The notes: generated by a model from the sequence alone, not told the origin. Counted from the first letter of the stretch, positions 22,679 through 35,989 are shown. The stretch: 64,000 nt of DNA from Benincasa hispida (GCF_009727055.1 NC_052350.1:39632757-39696756), one strand, 5' to 3'. Made by a program: numbers and translations.

Positions 22679-24013
22679 TGATACGAGTGCAAGCGCATCT
22701 GTCGAGTAACAATATAGTTAAAACGTCCTTGGCCGAGTATCGTCCTCAGGAAATTAGATTGATGAATCTTTTAGCTATTTAGAGATCATTCTAATTTTAT
22801 TTAGGAAACCAGATTCGATGGAAAACAAATTAAACTAATCTAAGAAAGCAATAAAAGTTATTGAATATGAAGATTATCAAACTAGAAACACTTTAGGGAA
22901 TAGATTTTATCAGGGGCATTATTAAACACACTTACTTGAACTCTTGAAGTAATTAACACAACACCTAGATCTAGAAGTCTTTAATCCGGATTGAATCTTT
23001 CGAAAGCAATATTTTCTCATGCAAACATAATTGATAACTAATTTCTTGAAATTAAACTAACAAGCATGATAATAAGACTCTTCATCAACAATCCCTATCG
23101 TTATTCATCTACTTCTTGTGTATTCAAATGATGGTCTAACATGCATGATCTCATCTAAAGCCTACTCGTCAAAGCAAGATTTAAATCATGGAATCATTCA
23201 AACATTGATCAAACATTCAAAAGCATTAAGAACGATCATGCAAGAAAGCGTAAATGCAAACTATGATTCAAGAAACAAAGTGTTCAACAATTTAATCTAA
23301 AAATTCATCTACCCCTAAAACTATGAGAAAATTTAGCCTAACATGACTTCCATAGATAAAACCATATCAAAAATACCAAAATACATAAATAAATCCAGGA
23401 AAACAAAAGAGAAATAAGAGTTATTTGGCTTCTGATCGCGTTCCCGTGATGAATTTGACCTTTGAACGATCTTTGATCTCTTTGGCATCAAGAATACTTC
23501 ATACTCTACTATAAACCCTATCGCTAGGCTTCAAAAAGCCCAAAGAATTTATGTGGAAGCTAGCCAAAATCCCTAGCATAAATAGGCAATATTTTCCAAA
23601 AATGCATATTCTTTTTCCTAAAATAACCTAGCATCGTTGCGCTCTAAGGGAGCATCGATGCACTGCATCATTTTGCTGAAGCGTAGGGCTGCGCTGTAAG
23701 GAGCGCAGTTGCATTGTACACCTTGTACTGCTCTTTGGTCTGAAGTGTATGGGGCAGCGTAGTTACGCTACATGATGCACTGCCCTATTTTTTCTATACT
23801 TAATGATTTCTTCATCTTTTCTTCCCTTCTTTCAATGTTTGGCTCGGGATTGAATTCCTTGGGTATATTGAGGCTCTTTTTGGCTATTTTGACGTTGAAT
23901 TGATATCTCGAACATAATCCTGAAATTACTAACAAACACATCAAATCTAACAAAATTATCTTTAAAACTATCCTAAATCAAGAGTAATAAACACACATTT
24001 TAGGTACGCTTCA
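22679..24013 (-). repeat. 5' LTR of element I (right in window)
   Basis: 1,335 bp, plus-strand ends TGATACGAGTGC and GGTACGCTTCA. It carries a GC-rich segment (about 23,630-23,790) with repeated GCGCTGTAAGGAGCGCAG-like words that is missing from the other LTR. The 23,118-23,300 and 23,768-23,953 open frames are not genes. Confidence 0.8.
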
Positions 24014-25533
24014 GTAACTCGACCTCAATCCTAAGTGAGTTATGAACTCTTGTTTATGAGGACAGTCTGTTAATTTGTATGGATGAGAGTGGCCCGACTC
24101 ACCGACTCAATAAACCTACCATGTTGGGTATTTGTCAAAGTAGGGAAGTAGGAACATAGTTATATAAGATGAAATTCACTCCTTCCTATCTTTAGGATAA
24201 GTAGATGAATTGCTCCATTAAGAACTGATTCTAGGTCTTGAACAATGAGGGTTCACCCTCTCACTGGCTCGGAAAGGATTTAGTATATAGTTGGACTATA
24301 AACTAATTGTTCATTAGAGGAATCAATGGTACTTAAGAAGTAAGAGGTAATTATAGGGGTAAAATGATAATTTGATCCAACATTAGTTACAAGTAACTTG
24401 TGGAAGGGTTGACTTGTTAATAATTGGTTATATTCATAGATACAGAAATATTATACGATGCTAAAAAGTGCAGTGTGGGTCTTTAGTGGAGTGGCTCATT
24501 AATGAATATTGATTAATTTAATTAAAGAGTTTAATTATTAATCTCGAATCATTGAAGTATCTAAATATGTAGGTCCATTAGGTCTCCTTACTAGCTCACT
24601 AAGAGTAAACACAAGAAATATTTAGTTTTGGAAGAATTTGAATTGTTAAAATTATAAAAAAATTTAAGTTAATTGTATATGATACCATTAATATAATGTT
24701 TATAGATACATTTTATTATAAAATTAATTTTGAATGAGATTCAAAATAAATATGAGAGAATAATATATTTGAATAAGCTTCAAATATTTAATAATATGGA
24801 TGAGATTCATATTATAAAGTTAAATTTAATATGAATGAGATTCATATTAAAACTATAGTATATGAGAGGAAAATACATTTGAAAATGATTTAAATGTAAC
24901 ATTAATTAAATATATAATATTTAATTAATTAATATTAGTTAATTAGATTAATTATTATTTATTTATTTAAACTAAATTAAATATGATCTAACCTAATTAA
25001 AAATTAACTCCCCTGCAGTTATGGGGGAGTTAACGTGGATTATTGCGAGGGAAGGGAGTTATATCCCTCTCACTGCAAATGCAAAATGACTCTGCATTGA
25101 TGAAAACACAAATGTAGAAAAGTTATGACGGAAGAATCTTCTTCTTGCTAAAAAGATTATCTTTCAGCACTAAAAATCTCTCATCACTCAAAAGTTATAG
25201 AGAAAAGGAGGTTTATCTACATAAACTTCTTCTTCCCTTAATCTTCCAAAAAGGTTCCCCAAAACCTTTTCCTTGTCGGAGAATAGTGGGTCAAACATAA
25301 TGGTGGTGTCCTGTTTGTGAGATCGTTGAAGAGTTGCTAAGATCATGATCGTGGAATTGGAGAAGATTAAAGAATTATCTTCAAAAGTAACTCTCTTCTC
25401 CTAGAATTTCTTCTGTTTACAGCATGCTTAGTTAAAAATATGTTTAAGACTTCACTACTTTTTCTGTTAATTCGAAATGTAAATTAAAAGCACACGCGTT
25501 CGTGCATTTTCGCCGTGGGATTCAATCCCTTCA
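24014..25533 (+). mobile_element. Solo LTR, TGTTGGG family, copy K (5' part missing)
   Basis: Begins abruptly at GTAACTCGACCTCAATCC, which corresponds to a point about 450 bp into the full-length family members, and ends GGGATTCAATCCCTTCA. The missing 5' part should lie beyond the left side of element I, which probably inserted here. Copies K and B share this ending, unlike the ACA/ATCA ends of the other copies. Confidence 0.75.
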
Positions 25534-26579
25534 AGTTTGAAGTTAATTTTATTTTATCTTACAAAATAATAATAATAATTTTCATTAAAGAAAAATGCAT
25601 AATGTGAATTTTTTTTTTCAAATTTTGTAAAGTGAGATGATGATATAGAGAAATAATTTTTTAAAAAATTAAATGGATAATTGTAATTAGTAGCAAAATT
25701 TTGCAAAATTGTCACACAAATAAATAATTTACAAATATAGAAAAAATTTATTATTTTGGGTGTAACATTGATATACTAATAGATTTTTATTGTTGATGAA
25801 CCGTTTTAATAGTTGATCACTGATAAACTTTTATCATTGATAAACCTCTATCACTAGTATACTATTTCTTACCTTAAACATTGATTGATATTTATTACTT
25901 ATCAATATATATATATATATATATATTTATTGTCATTGTTGATGAACATTTTTTTTACATATATTATGAATAGACCAATAATATCTTCATTAGTGATGTG
26001 TTTTTTTCTTTTGTTATTAATGAAAGACTATTTTTATATCCACCAGCAACCAATTATATATGTTTCGAAGACTGTTTGACCATATACACATGTTTTGAGT
26101 GTGTGCACGTGCGTGTGCATATGTGTGGGATACGTTGCTATTAGTAATTTATTCTTATTTGCTTTATCAATTGTTTTGTTATTAATATTAAGTCATCACT
26201 GACTTACTAATTTTAATATTTTGATGTAATATATTGATGATAGACCAAATGGACATGTAAACAAACCATTAAAAGAAATTATAAAAATCGTCAAATATCA
26301 TTGATATACCCCTTTTAACCCTATCGATTTTGTATATTGACGATATATAGAATTGATAGCATCTAGGTATACTAACAATAAAAAAAATATTAAAATGAAA
26401 TTATATGTGATTAATATATCATTTCCCCCTATTGATAAGGTTTATGAATAAATAATAGATCTAATAACTAATAAGCATACAAACAATAATGAGTAGAAAA
26501 CTAGGTGACATATTACTCTCCTTTTTGTGCAAATGAATAATACTAATAATATCAATAGAATAAAAAATTTATACATATT
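25534..26579. other. AT-rich DNA with TATCA-type palindromic words
   Basis: No gene. Contains words such as ATCACTGATAAACTTTTATC, TCATTGATAAACCTCTATC (about 25,815-25,860) and GATGATAGACC (about 26,234). It also holds a GT-rich stretch with CACGTG (about 26,095-26,130). The segment 25,570-25,650 resembles 55,745-55,820 (AATAATAATAATT...ATAATGTGAAT...), so a dispersed repeat is likely. Confidence 0.55.
25903..25927. repeat. (TA)n microsatellite
   Basis: About 12 TA dinucleotides in a row. Confidence 0.95.
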
Positions 26580-26917
26580 ATAAATATTATGATAATAGAT
26601 GTCTATTAGATGCTCATACTTAGTGTTCATTGACCATTTGTCATACCCCATTTCTCCAAGTATTGTCAATGTGTCTCAAGATTACACACTATTAGTGTTC
26701 ATGTAATCCACCTCCTACTTGTCAAACTACCTATAAATAATGGCATTTGGTGGATTTTGTAAGACACACACATATTAGTAAGAAATCCAAAATGCTTGGA
26801 GGAAATTTTCATATTTTCCATTTCCTATAATTTTCTTTATTTAATTATTTACTTATTTTATTTTAAATATATTTTATTATATTATATTTCTCCATTGTGC
26901 TCCTCAATTTTACAATA
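26580..26917 (+). repeat. 5' LTR of copia O1
   Basis: Left edge is approximate, set where similarity with the O2 LTR starts (AATAGATG(C/T)CTATT). The right edge, ...CAATTTTACAATA, corresponds to CAATTTCATAACA of O2. CCTATAAATAATGG (26,730-26,743) is a conserved TATA box. About 340 bp long. Confidence 0.65.
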
Positions 26918-26933
26918 GGTTATCAGCACGAAC
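26918..26933 (+). other. Primer-site region of O1
   Basis: GGTTATCAGCACGAAC follows the LTR directly. The phrase TTATCAGCACGA at this position is common in plant copia elements; O2 has CGTTATCAACATGAGC at the same place. I did not assign the tRNA. Confidence 0.6.
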
Positions 26934-27059
26934 TCCTATCGTTTCCCTCGCTGAAGGTATGTCGTAAAGCTAGCTCAGTTTTTCTCTTTATTATAATTAA
27001 TAAATTAAATGTTATTTTATATTAGTAAATTTCTAATATAAATACAATATTTTGTGATA

Positions 27060-28104
27060 GTGTTGCTATCACAAACCTTAAGAAATTCGAGTTCACAACC
27101 CTTCACATTAATGGCAATAATTATTTGTCATAGCTACTCGATGCTGAAATCCACCTAGATGCTATGAACCTTGGGGAAACAATTAAATAAGAAAATATGG
27201 TATCCAGTCAGGACAAACCAATAGTTATGATTTTTCTTTGTCATCATTTCCACAAGGGATTGAAAATGGGATATCTTAAAATAAAATATCCTGGTATCTT
27301 GTGAAAAAATTTAAAAGAGAGGTATGATCATCAAAAAAACAATTATTCTTCCTAAAACTTGTTATGAGTGAATGCATTTAAGGCTACAAGATTTAAAATC
27401 AGTAAGTGATTACGATTCAACATTATCTAAAATCAATTTGAAATTGTTGTTATGCAGAGAGAAAATTATTGGTGTTGATATGTTAGAGAAGACATTTTTT
27501 ACATTTCATGTCTCAAATATGCTTCTGCAGCAACAATACCAAAAGAAAGGTTTTAAACAATATTTTGTTTCATGTCTTCTCGTGGCCGGACAAAATAACG
27601 AGTTATTGATGAAAACTTATGAATCTTGACCAACTGGAATAACACTATTCCCTGAAGTGAATGTTGTGAATGTTAATAATCATGGTCGAGGTCATGGTCG
27701 CAATTGAAGTCATAACCATAAAAAAGGAAGAAATAATTATTATTTTCGTGGTAGTCATTCTAATCATTCAAATTTCAATAGACCACACAAAATGATGAGC
27801 ACGAAAAAAGCTTCATAAGATAAGAGTCCAAAAAGTGTTAACAATGAATGCTTCCAATGTAGAATGACTAGGAATTGGTCACATACTTATCGTATGTCAA
27901 CACACTTAGTTGACCTCTATCAAGCCTTCCTGAAGGAAAAAGAAAAAAATGTGAAAGCAAATTTTGCATACTAGGATAATGATATATTTGACTCATCCCA
28001 TATGACAAATTTGGATGTGGTGGACTTCTTTGAATCTCCTGAAGAGATGATCGGCATAGTTGATAAAACATCAAGTGTTTCTTTTGACTTTGAAAATATA
28101 TAAA
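27060..28104 (+). pseudogene. Copia gag of O1
   Basis: Reading begins VAITNLKKFEFTTL, a usual start region of this Gag type, and proceeds through LDAEIHLDAMNLGETIK and HLRLQDLKSVSDYDSTLSKI to LLMKTYES, where TGA (27,627-27,629) interrupts. An Arg/Gly-rich segment (about 27,680-27,760) precedes the zinc knuckle at about 27,848-27,895. The knuckle, which should be Cys-X2-Cys-X4-His-X4-Cys, reads CFQCRMTRNWSHTY here, with His and the last Cys lost. Further stops and frameshifts occur. O2 has the intact knuckle. Confidence 0.85.
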
Positions 28105-28246
28105 AATGTTATTGTTTTTTTATCCATCTTGATGTTTTTTTCTCTTAGTAAATGTTAACTTTTGAATATTTCAAATATTTTTTTATTGTGATTATTTTCT
28201 TTTAATAAAGAAATCTGGATCATTTCCATATGTTGGGTGATTAAAA

Positions 28247-28794
28247 AAATGAGCAAAGAAGATCTATAGCAAACAATGAAACTATACATACAATACTTAC
28301 AAGTAGAAAATAATTTTCCAAATTGATAATGCTTGAAGAAAAAGTCAATACAATATCAAGTTCTGCAAACCTAATTTAGAGGTTTTGAAAAGCAAATATT
28401 ATTTTGCCTGGAGAAACAAAATTTACAATTGACAATGCATTGTTCTCTAGTCAATTAAAGAGAAATCCATTGGAAGAAAGAATAATATGAAGTATCTTTA
28501 TATCATATTTACTGTCTCGTATGAAAAATGTATACTGGAAGAGTTACTTGCTTTATCTTTTGGATTATATTATACTCATATACAAGTAATTGAAATATAT
28601 GCAACAATGAACTTGAAGTTCATGAATCCAGACATATTTAAAATTTGGCATGACTGATTGGGTCATCCAGGATCTATAATGATGAGGAGACTTATTGAGA
28701 ATTTAAATGGACACCCATTGAAGAGTGAGAAGATTATTCAATCTAATGAATTATCTTGTGATGTTTACTCTCAAGGAAAATTAATAATTAAACC
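28247..28794 (+). pseudogene. Copia protease and pre-integrase region of O1
   Basis: Opens MSKEDL followed by a stop where O2 has the aspartic protease motif LADSSTTH; the catalytic Asp is not preserved here. It continues in shifting frames to WHD-stop-LGHPGSIMMRR (about 28,650) and SNELSCDVYSQGKLIIKP, the GAG-pre-integrase zinc region. It is cut by solo LTR B directly after the codons for ...IIKP. Confidence 0.8.
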
Positions 28795-30631
28795 TGAAGG
28801 GATCGAATCCCATAGCAGAAGCATTGCGAACGTCTTGCATCTTGCAATTTGATTTTTACATAAAAAAAATTTAGTATACTAAAACAAAATATAAACATGT
28901 AATATAGCATGCTTTAAGGAAAAAAATTAGAACAATTCTTACCTTTGTAGATTCCCAAGCTTCACAAACAATCCTTTCGAAGTTCCAACCAATGACTCCT
29001 CCAAAGATCTTGATCACGAACGATTTCTTGAACAATCTCGAACACTAACATAAGAGTAACCTCGTTATTATCTACGATTCCAATAGAGGAATAAGTGGTA
29101 TCCAATTATTGGGAGAAGGAGAGGACAAAAGGCTTTTGGAGAGTACAGAGGATTTTATTTGTGGCTTAGGAAAAATTTGCACAAATAAACTCCTATCCCA
29201 AAAGGGCTATAAGGAAGGCTTTATATAGGGAAAGGTAAGCCCTTTGTCCTAATCTTTTTCCTATTTTTCTTTTTCACAATTAATTAATTAATTAATACTT
29301 ATTTAATTAATTCACATAGTTAAATAGCACTTATTTAATTTAATTAAATAATGATTTATACATTAAATTCAATTTAACGTGTATATATATTTAATTATCA
29401 TAAATATCATATATTTATGTGCAATACCTCTCTATTAATTAATTCTTTGTGAATCTAATTTACTTGAATTAATTAATTGAATCTTATTCAAATATTACTT
29501 TCCAATTTAATTTGAATTATAGATCATATTCATAATCAATTATATATTAATCACATTAATATATAGTTTCCTTGAACAATTTAAATCATCCCTCTTTACT
29601 ATCATTTAGTGAGGACCTAGTGGACCTGTAGATCAGAAGCTCAAACGATATGATATTAATTGGCTAAACTTATTAATCAAATTAATTAATATTCGTTAAC
29701 TGTGGGTACACTCCACTAAAAATCCCCAGTTGCCTCTTCTAACTATAGATATATTTATGTGTCCACAGATATAGACCAATAATAGCAAGTTAGTCCTTCA
29801 CTAGTGTTCGTAAATCCAACTGGGTCAAATTACCAGTTTACCCTTGGATTACCTTTAATTCCTTAAGTACTAGTGCTTCTCTAATGAACAACATGTTTAT
29901 GGTTCAACCAATAAATAGAAATCCCTCCCAAGCCAATGAGAGAGTAGGGCCCTTTGTTCAAGTTCCGAAGACTCCACATAAGGGAACATTCATCTACTTA
30001 CCCTTAAGGCGGGAATGAGCCAATTCCATCTTGTATTTTTATGTCCCAGCTCCCCACTCGGTCTTGTCCCCAAAATGGTAGGCATATTGAATTAGCGAAC
30101 TAGCCACCCTCACCCATACAAATCAAAGGACAATCCTACATGAGCAGAAGTTCATAATATACTCAAAATTAAGACTAAGTTGCCTAGGTCATCCTATTAA
30201 AATAGTAACCTAACTAGTTAATGGCGTTACATCTAGAGGTTACTATTTTGCGGTCTAGTGTTATTCAAACTCATTGTATAAGATACCCCCACTCACATGT
30301 CAACTACACGAATGCGTTGGATCATTGTGTTTGTATTAAATACAAATAGCCATATACATAGTGTTACCAGGATAAGGTACCCAACCTTATCCCTATATTA
30401 TAGATCCTTCAGGTTCTATCTTGAACATTCATCCCTGTATGTTTTTACATACAGTTCAAGACTCATCAGGCAGCCTTGGATGTTAATTTATTAAATTTAA
30501 GGTTATTAAGACAAAAATAGAACAATAACACAAACAATAATATTCATTAAATTAACATCTATAGCACTTTATTGATGACGATCAATTAATAACATTTACT
30601 ATCTACGAGTTTTAGGGCATAAGACCCACCA
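28795..30631 (-). mobile_element. Solo LTR, TGTTGGG family, copy B
   Basis: 1,837 bp on the minus strand, from TGGTGGGTCTTATGCCCTAA to ...GGGATTCGATCCCTTCA. It is flanked by AAACC (28,790-28,794) and AGACC (30,632-30,636), a 5-bp target duplication with one change; O2 has AGACC at this site, so the left copy mutated. It interrupts O1 between pre-integrase and integrase core. Confidence 0.87.
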
Positions 30632-30717
30632 AGACCATTACCAGCCAAAGTGGGAATTGACCCCCCTGCATTTTTAGAATGAATTTATGGTGATATATGT
30701 GGACATATTAACCCACC
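30632..30717 (+). pseudogene. Copia O1 integrase fragment
   Basis: An island of 86 bp between two solo LTRs. It translates to LPAKVGIDPPAFLE, a stop, then IYGDICGHINPP, which matches the PAKVVTESPAFLERIHGDIC and GLINPP region of O2. It ends at the target site CCACC of copy A. Confidence 0.9.
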
Positions 30718-31365
30718 CGTTGGGTTTTATGTCCTAAAACTCGTGGTTTGTAGACTTTGAACATATTCTATTTTACAATAAAATTGTTATTGAGGTTTAT
30801 TCAGTAAAGATATTATTGAATATGTGAACTGTACTTAAGAAACCTAAATTCAATAAACTAAGAACCCTTGGCTATTGCATGAATACTTGAACTATATGTA
30901 GAGACATAAAAGTAGATCAAGTTCAAGTAAATAGCCAAAACGGTCTATAGTATAAGGATTAGACCGGGTGCCTTATCCTGGGGACACTATGGATACGGTC
31001 CACTTTGTATTTGACACAAACGATGTGATCCTAAATCGTTTATGTGGAGACATGCGACTGGAGGCATCCTGTGCAATGAGTTTTTATAAGACCGGATTAC
31101 AAAATAGTCACTTTTACTTTATAATGTCGTTTACTGTTAAGACTGACTATTTCAACACGATAACTAAGGTAACTCGATCTCAATCCTGAGTTAACAATAA
31201 ACTTCTGTTTATTCGGGATTATCCTTTAATCTGTATGTGTGAGAGTGGCCCAATATCGCTGACTCAGTAAACCCCTATTTTAGGGATAAGACTGGGTAAA
31301 TAGCTGAGGACATAGTCCTACAAGATGAAACTAACTTCTACCCGATTTTAGGGATAGTAGATAAC

Positions 31366-32965
31366 TATTTGGCGTAAAATAGGTGTCATTAAATCTATCC
31401 ACACAAAATAAATAAAATTTATAAAACTCTAACTACAACTAGAACTAACTTGTAGTAATAGTGGAAGTAAGAGGTCGATCCCAAGAGAACCGCAATTAAT
31501 TGGCCTAAAAATAGACTATTTGAATTTCTAAATGCAAAAGATTAAATGGGGGATTTTTTTTTGTTTAAAAAAAATTAAAAGAAACTAACTAAGCAAAAGA
31601 CAAGAATTGATATAGGAAATTTATTGATGAGAGAAATAAGGAAGAGATTGTGAGATAAAATTCAATGGAAATGAAATCTTGGGGATTTTTATATAACTAT
31701 GCAATTCTGTCATTGACTTAATAAGAAATCATGAATTAGATTATTCAATAGTTTATTAAGAATAAATTCCTAATGTCCTAATTAGTTAATTTCACCATTA
31801 ACCCTAATCAGGCCTTAGTTGCTTCCTAAAGACATTTCACAATTAATCCCTAAATTGCATTAAACTCATGGGTTTTCTTAACTATTCCTATCTTGAAATC
31901 AAAAGACTTAAAATTCAAGTTTGATTACATGAATATTCTAAATTAATAGATTCTTTAAAGAAAAGAAGAAAAGAAGTCCACATTTTCTATCAAGACTACT
32001 AATTCTTGCAATTACAACTACAATTTTGTAATAGAACTATGTAATATTTGCATACAAAAATTGATTAATCTTGAGTCGTCAATTCAATCTTAATCAATTT
32101 TATTCTAAATCTAAGCAAGAATGTTCAAAAGAAAGTAATTACATGAAAAAAAAATTCAAGAAAAGCCTCAAGAAAATGTCAAATTACATAGTTCCCCAAG
32201 AAAAAGATTTACCTACTCATGGAGGATGAAATTCTTTAAGCAATCCTCTGATAGATATATATTGAGATACATGTCTGAGTACACATCGACTCAATCTCAC
32301 AGAAAATTACAAGAATCGCTCTTGAAAATCGAAATCTCTCTCTAAAAAAAATGGGTTTTTCTTTCTTCTAAGTTTTTCTTTATAGAGAATGATGGATTTT
32401 CTAAAAAAATGATATCTCTCTGTATGGATCCCGTTTCGCTGAAGAACTGAACTCTTTGATACTATAAAAAAAAATGTCGTGAAGCACATGGATGAATCGC
32501 GTCAAAATCTGAAAAGAAGAACAAACACATTGAGTTTTTTTGTTTAATATTCGCTCCTCGACGCTCGACGGTGAATACTCGATCTTTGACGCTCGGGATG
32601 TTCTTTACTTGATTGCTTTAACTCGATGGAAAATGAATTAGAAGAAACTAGATGACTCGATGGAAAATGGTTGAATACTCGATAGTTTTTATTCGATGGT
32701 ATTTGATAGTATTCTGCTAAATACTCTATGGTTGATGATCCAACAACCTTACTCGATGCTCTCCTAGGTGTTTACTTAATTCTTTTCAATTTGTTGATTT
32801 TCTAGGTTTTTTTTTTAATCTTTTTGGCATAATTTTCTTGTAATGACTCTAAAATACTTCGGGAATCATTTAATCATACAAAATTAGCAATTAAAGCAAA
32901 TAATCAACACAACTTTTGGGGAATTAACATAGAAAATATTCATCCTTTAAAAACCTAACAAAACA
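31366..32965 (-). repeat. 3' LTR of the Athila-like element
   Basis: 1,600 bp. Minus-strand start TGTTTTGTTAGGTTTTTAAAGG; the far end reads TATTTGGCG on the plus strand, where the other LTR has TGTTCGGC, so the terminal CA has changed. It contains CTCGATG-rich words (32,560-32,770). Small open frames are not genes. Confidence 0.88.
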
Positions 32966-32981
32966 CCCCTAACTATACTCT
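32966..32981 (-). other. Polypurine tract of the Athila-like element
   Basis: The minus strand reads AGAGTATAGTTAGGGG just before the LTR start TGTTTTG. Position and composition fit the purine tract. Confidence 0.7.
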
Positions 32982-34689
32982 TGGTTGTCCCGAGCAAGTC
33001 TAAGCTAGAAATATGCATACGTTCATAAAAACATGATTGATTTTTTTTTTTTTAAGTTCAAAGTTTCATTCATTTATTCAAAATTGACAAATTCAAGTTG
33101 GTACATTTTCATCTTCACTTCCAAATGATCTATACATTCAAGTGTTTTGCATACAATGAATTGATTCTCATCTTTTTTCTCAACAATCAAGGAAGTAAAC
33201 ATTTAGAAATTCAAAATTTTGCTTACAAAAGGTTGAAGCTTATTTTGAAAAGAAAATGTCTTTTTCTTGCAAAATCATAAAAGAAAAGACTACCTAGTTT
33301 TAGTTTACTTAAAGGCCTAAACTAATAGAAAGGAGATATCCAACTTTCAATTCCTCTTCGTCCTACACAGGCCCGATTATCGATCTATGATGTATCTAAC
33401 TTGCATTGGATAAAGGCAACTCTAATACAAGGGTGCTTTTTTATAAACTCACACACATCAAACGTAATTGACATTTCTTTTACTTAGAGGGATAACTTTC
33501 ACACTTGCACCGCCGAGAATCTATCACTCTTTTCTAGGGGCCCTAATAGAAATATGATGAAGGTAGCTCTTTTCATCTCTACCCATGCACACACACACAC
33601 GTTACTGAAGATTATGTTATTTTGTTATGTCAATTCGTAAGTTTGCCTCTCTCTTTTTTTTACACTAGGCCCTTTTTATTCCTCTATGTCTTGTCTTGCC
33701 TCTAAAACAAGATTGTTGTTCTTAGACCAAAGTTTGTCCTATCTGGGTAACAAAGAACATTAAGTAGATATGACTTTTCTAAGAGTTTAAAGGTTCTAAA
33801 TAAATATAAAGACTAAGTATTCAATTTTTCTTAGTGAAGTTAAAAGGAAAAGAAAGTTTCTTTTGAAAAATGAGTTTCAAATTTTTGGTTGAAAAACTTT
33901 GAAGATCTAAAATTTCGTTTGTATCCTTATTAGAAAGAGTGCATCATTAAAATTTCATTAATAAGAATCAAGAGATTGAGTAAAAACAATCGATGCATAG
34001 AATCAAAGTGAATGAGATTCCTGAATGTACAAATATGAATCTATCAATTATGAATTTATTGAATTCAAGGCAAAAATAGTCTTTTAAAGATTAAAGAATT
34101 CAATAGACATATTTATCAAAATTATTCCATCGAGATGAATCAAAGCCTCAAATTTATTGAGATATATCAAAATCTATGTAATCAATCTAAGTAATCAACA
34201 ATCTATTAATCTCGAGCTCAAAGGCCTGAGGGTTCCAGTTATGCAAAAATTTTAGGGGGCTGTTTTTAAGTTAATCAAAGAATACACAAAATAATAATAA
34301 AAACATGCAATGTTTACCTCCCAACATAAAGATGGAACATTGTCCTCGATGTTTTGAATAAGCAAATAAACTCAAGAAAGAAAAAAGAAGGGATGTAGAA
34401 CGAAACTTCCCTAGTTTTGTTGTTGATCATTTATTTGCTTGAGAGAGAATTTCCTTGCTTTCGTTTTTTTTTTATTTGAGGGCTCGTTTTTCTTTTATTG
34501 AGATAACCTACAAAGAAAAAGAAAAGAATCAATTATTCTATTTATGCTAAAAATAAGAAAGAGAAAAGGAATGGAAAAAAATGAAAAGAAAGAAAAGGAA
34601 AAAAAAATTGTCCTATTTTTGTATTTTTTTATCATCGTTTGCTCGATGTTGTTGAAGAGGGGTATCATGTGTATGAGGGATTAGCTAAA
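32982..34689 (-). other. 3' non-coding region of the Athila-like element
   Basis: About 1.7 kb between the integrase C-terminus and the purine tract. No domain or plausible gene was seen on either strand. Long 3' non-coding regions are usual in Athila, where an envelope-like ORF may lie; none is recognisable here. Purine-rich runs occur at about 34,480-34,610. Confidence 0.6.
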
Positions 34690-35900
34690 CACATGTCCAA
34701 TTCGACTTGGTTTACATACCGTTCATTGTAGATTTTGAGCCTGTGCCCGTTCACCTTGAAGATTTTTCCTATTTCAAGACTTTTTATTTCAACTGTACCA
34801 TAAGAGAAAACGTTAGTAATTTCAAAAGGACCTAGTCACTTGGACTTGAGCTTCCAGGAATTAACTATAATCTAGAATTGTAAAGCAAAACTTTTTGTCA
34901 AACTTTGAAGTCTTTCTTAATTAAACCTTTGTCATGAAAACAAATGGTTTTCTCCTTGTAAATTTTTTAATTTTCATGAGCATTTTGTCTCAACTCTTCC
35001 AATTGTTATAGTTCTAGAAGTCTTTCCTTTCCGGCTTGAGTTAGATTCAAATTACATTGTTTCACTACCCGATACGCCTTTGTTCAAACTCTACTGGAAG
35101 ATGGCATGCCTTGCCATATACAATTCCATACGGGGTTGTACCTATAGGCATCTTATTAGCGGTTCTGTAAGCCCAAAGCACATCATTAAGTTTGGAACTC
35201 CAATCTCTTATTTTCAAGTTCACAGTCTTTTCTAAAATATTTTTCACTTTTCTATTTTCTCTTGGCCATTACATTGAAGATGATACGGGGTTGTTACATG
35301 ATGGTGAACTCCATATTTCCTCAACAATGCTTCTATGGTCCTATTACAAAAATGTGTCGCTCGATCACTTATAATGGCTCTAGGAATTCCAAATCTAGAG
35401 AAGATGTTATTTTTAAGAAATTTTGAAATGATAGATGAATCATTTTTTTCTAGTGGGATTGCTTTGACCCACTTGAAAACATAATCAACTGCAAATAAAT
35501 ATACAAGTATCCAAACGAAGAAGGAAATGGACCTATGAAATCTCAACCCCAAATGTCAAAAATTTCATAAACAAGAATAGAATTAAGGGGCATTTCATTT
35601 CTTTTAGATAAAAATCCAGATTTTTGACACTTTTCAGAAGACTTACAATAAGCATACAAATCAGCAAAAAGATAATCCTAGAATAGTCTTGAATCTAAGA
35701 TTTTTCTAGTGGTTCATTTAGGACTGAAATGACCACCATATGCCTGTTCATGGCAAAATGATAGAACATACTCAAATTTTTCGTTAGGGACACATCTCCT
35801 AATGATTTGATCAAAGCAAAATTTTCATAGGTAAGAAGGATCCCATACATATTATTTAGAGTCGCCTTTTAGTTTAGACTTTCTAGACCAATACATGTTA
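34690..35900 (-). pseudogene. Integrase of the Athila-like element
   Basis: In minus order: a zinc-binding remnant with FCHEQAYGGHFSPK (about 35,720-35,760) and CQKSGFLSKR; catalytic core (35,244-35,552) with AVDYVFKWVKAIPLEKND, IFSRFGIPRAIISD, and GVHHHVTTPYH; then [18 protein letters not shown] and [20 protein letters not shown] (35,065-35,247). The C-terminal LGPFEITNVFSYGTVEIKS (about 34,790-34,830) is the usual end of Athila integrases. Stops and frame changes separate the parts, and the RKYG-to-GQ region is altered (GQEKIEK), so catalytic competence is lost. Confidence 0.88.
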
Positions 35901-35989
35901 AGAGGAAACTTACCTATGACAAGGTAGTTTACCATGTCGGTGTACCATGGTAAGAAGGAAGACACCTTGAAAAGATGTTCATCTGGAAA

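Larger units (their letters stand above)
13753..24013 (-). mobile_element. Non-autonomous LTR retrotransposon I (Tat/Athila-like)
   Basis: On the minus strand the order is 5' LTR (22,679-24,013), tRNA-Asp primer site, one ORF, long non-coding 3' region, purine tract, 3' LTR (13,753-14,740). The two LTRs share long runs such as CTTGGCCGAGTATC and the ending TTCA. Solo LTRs H and J sit inside. Without them the internal region is about 2.4 kb, so the original element was roughly 4.7-5 kb. No protease, reverse transcriptase, RNase H or integrase is present, so it would have depended on enzymes in trans. LTR sequence, primer site and purine tract point to the Athila/Tat branch of Ty3/gypsy. On its right it abuts truncated copy K, probably its insertion target. 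Confidence 0.75.

Noticed and set aside
31000..31189. 73-codon plus-strand frame as a gene
   Set aside because: It falls in solo LTR A just before the Athila-like insertion and has no counterpart kept open in the other copies.
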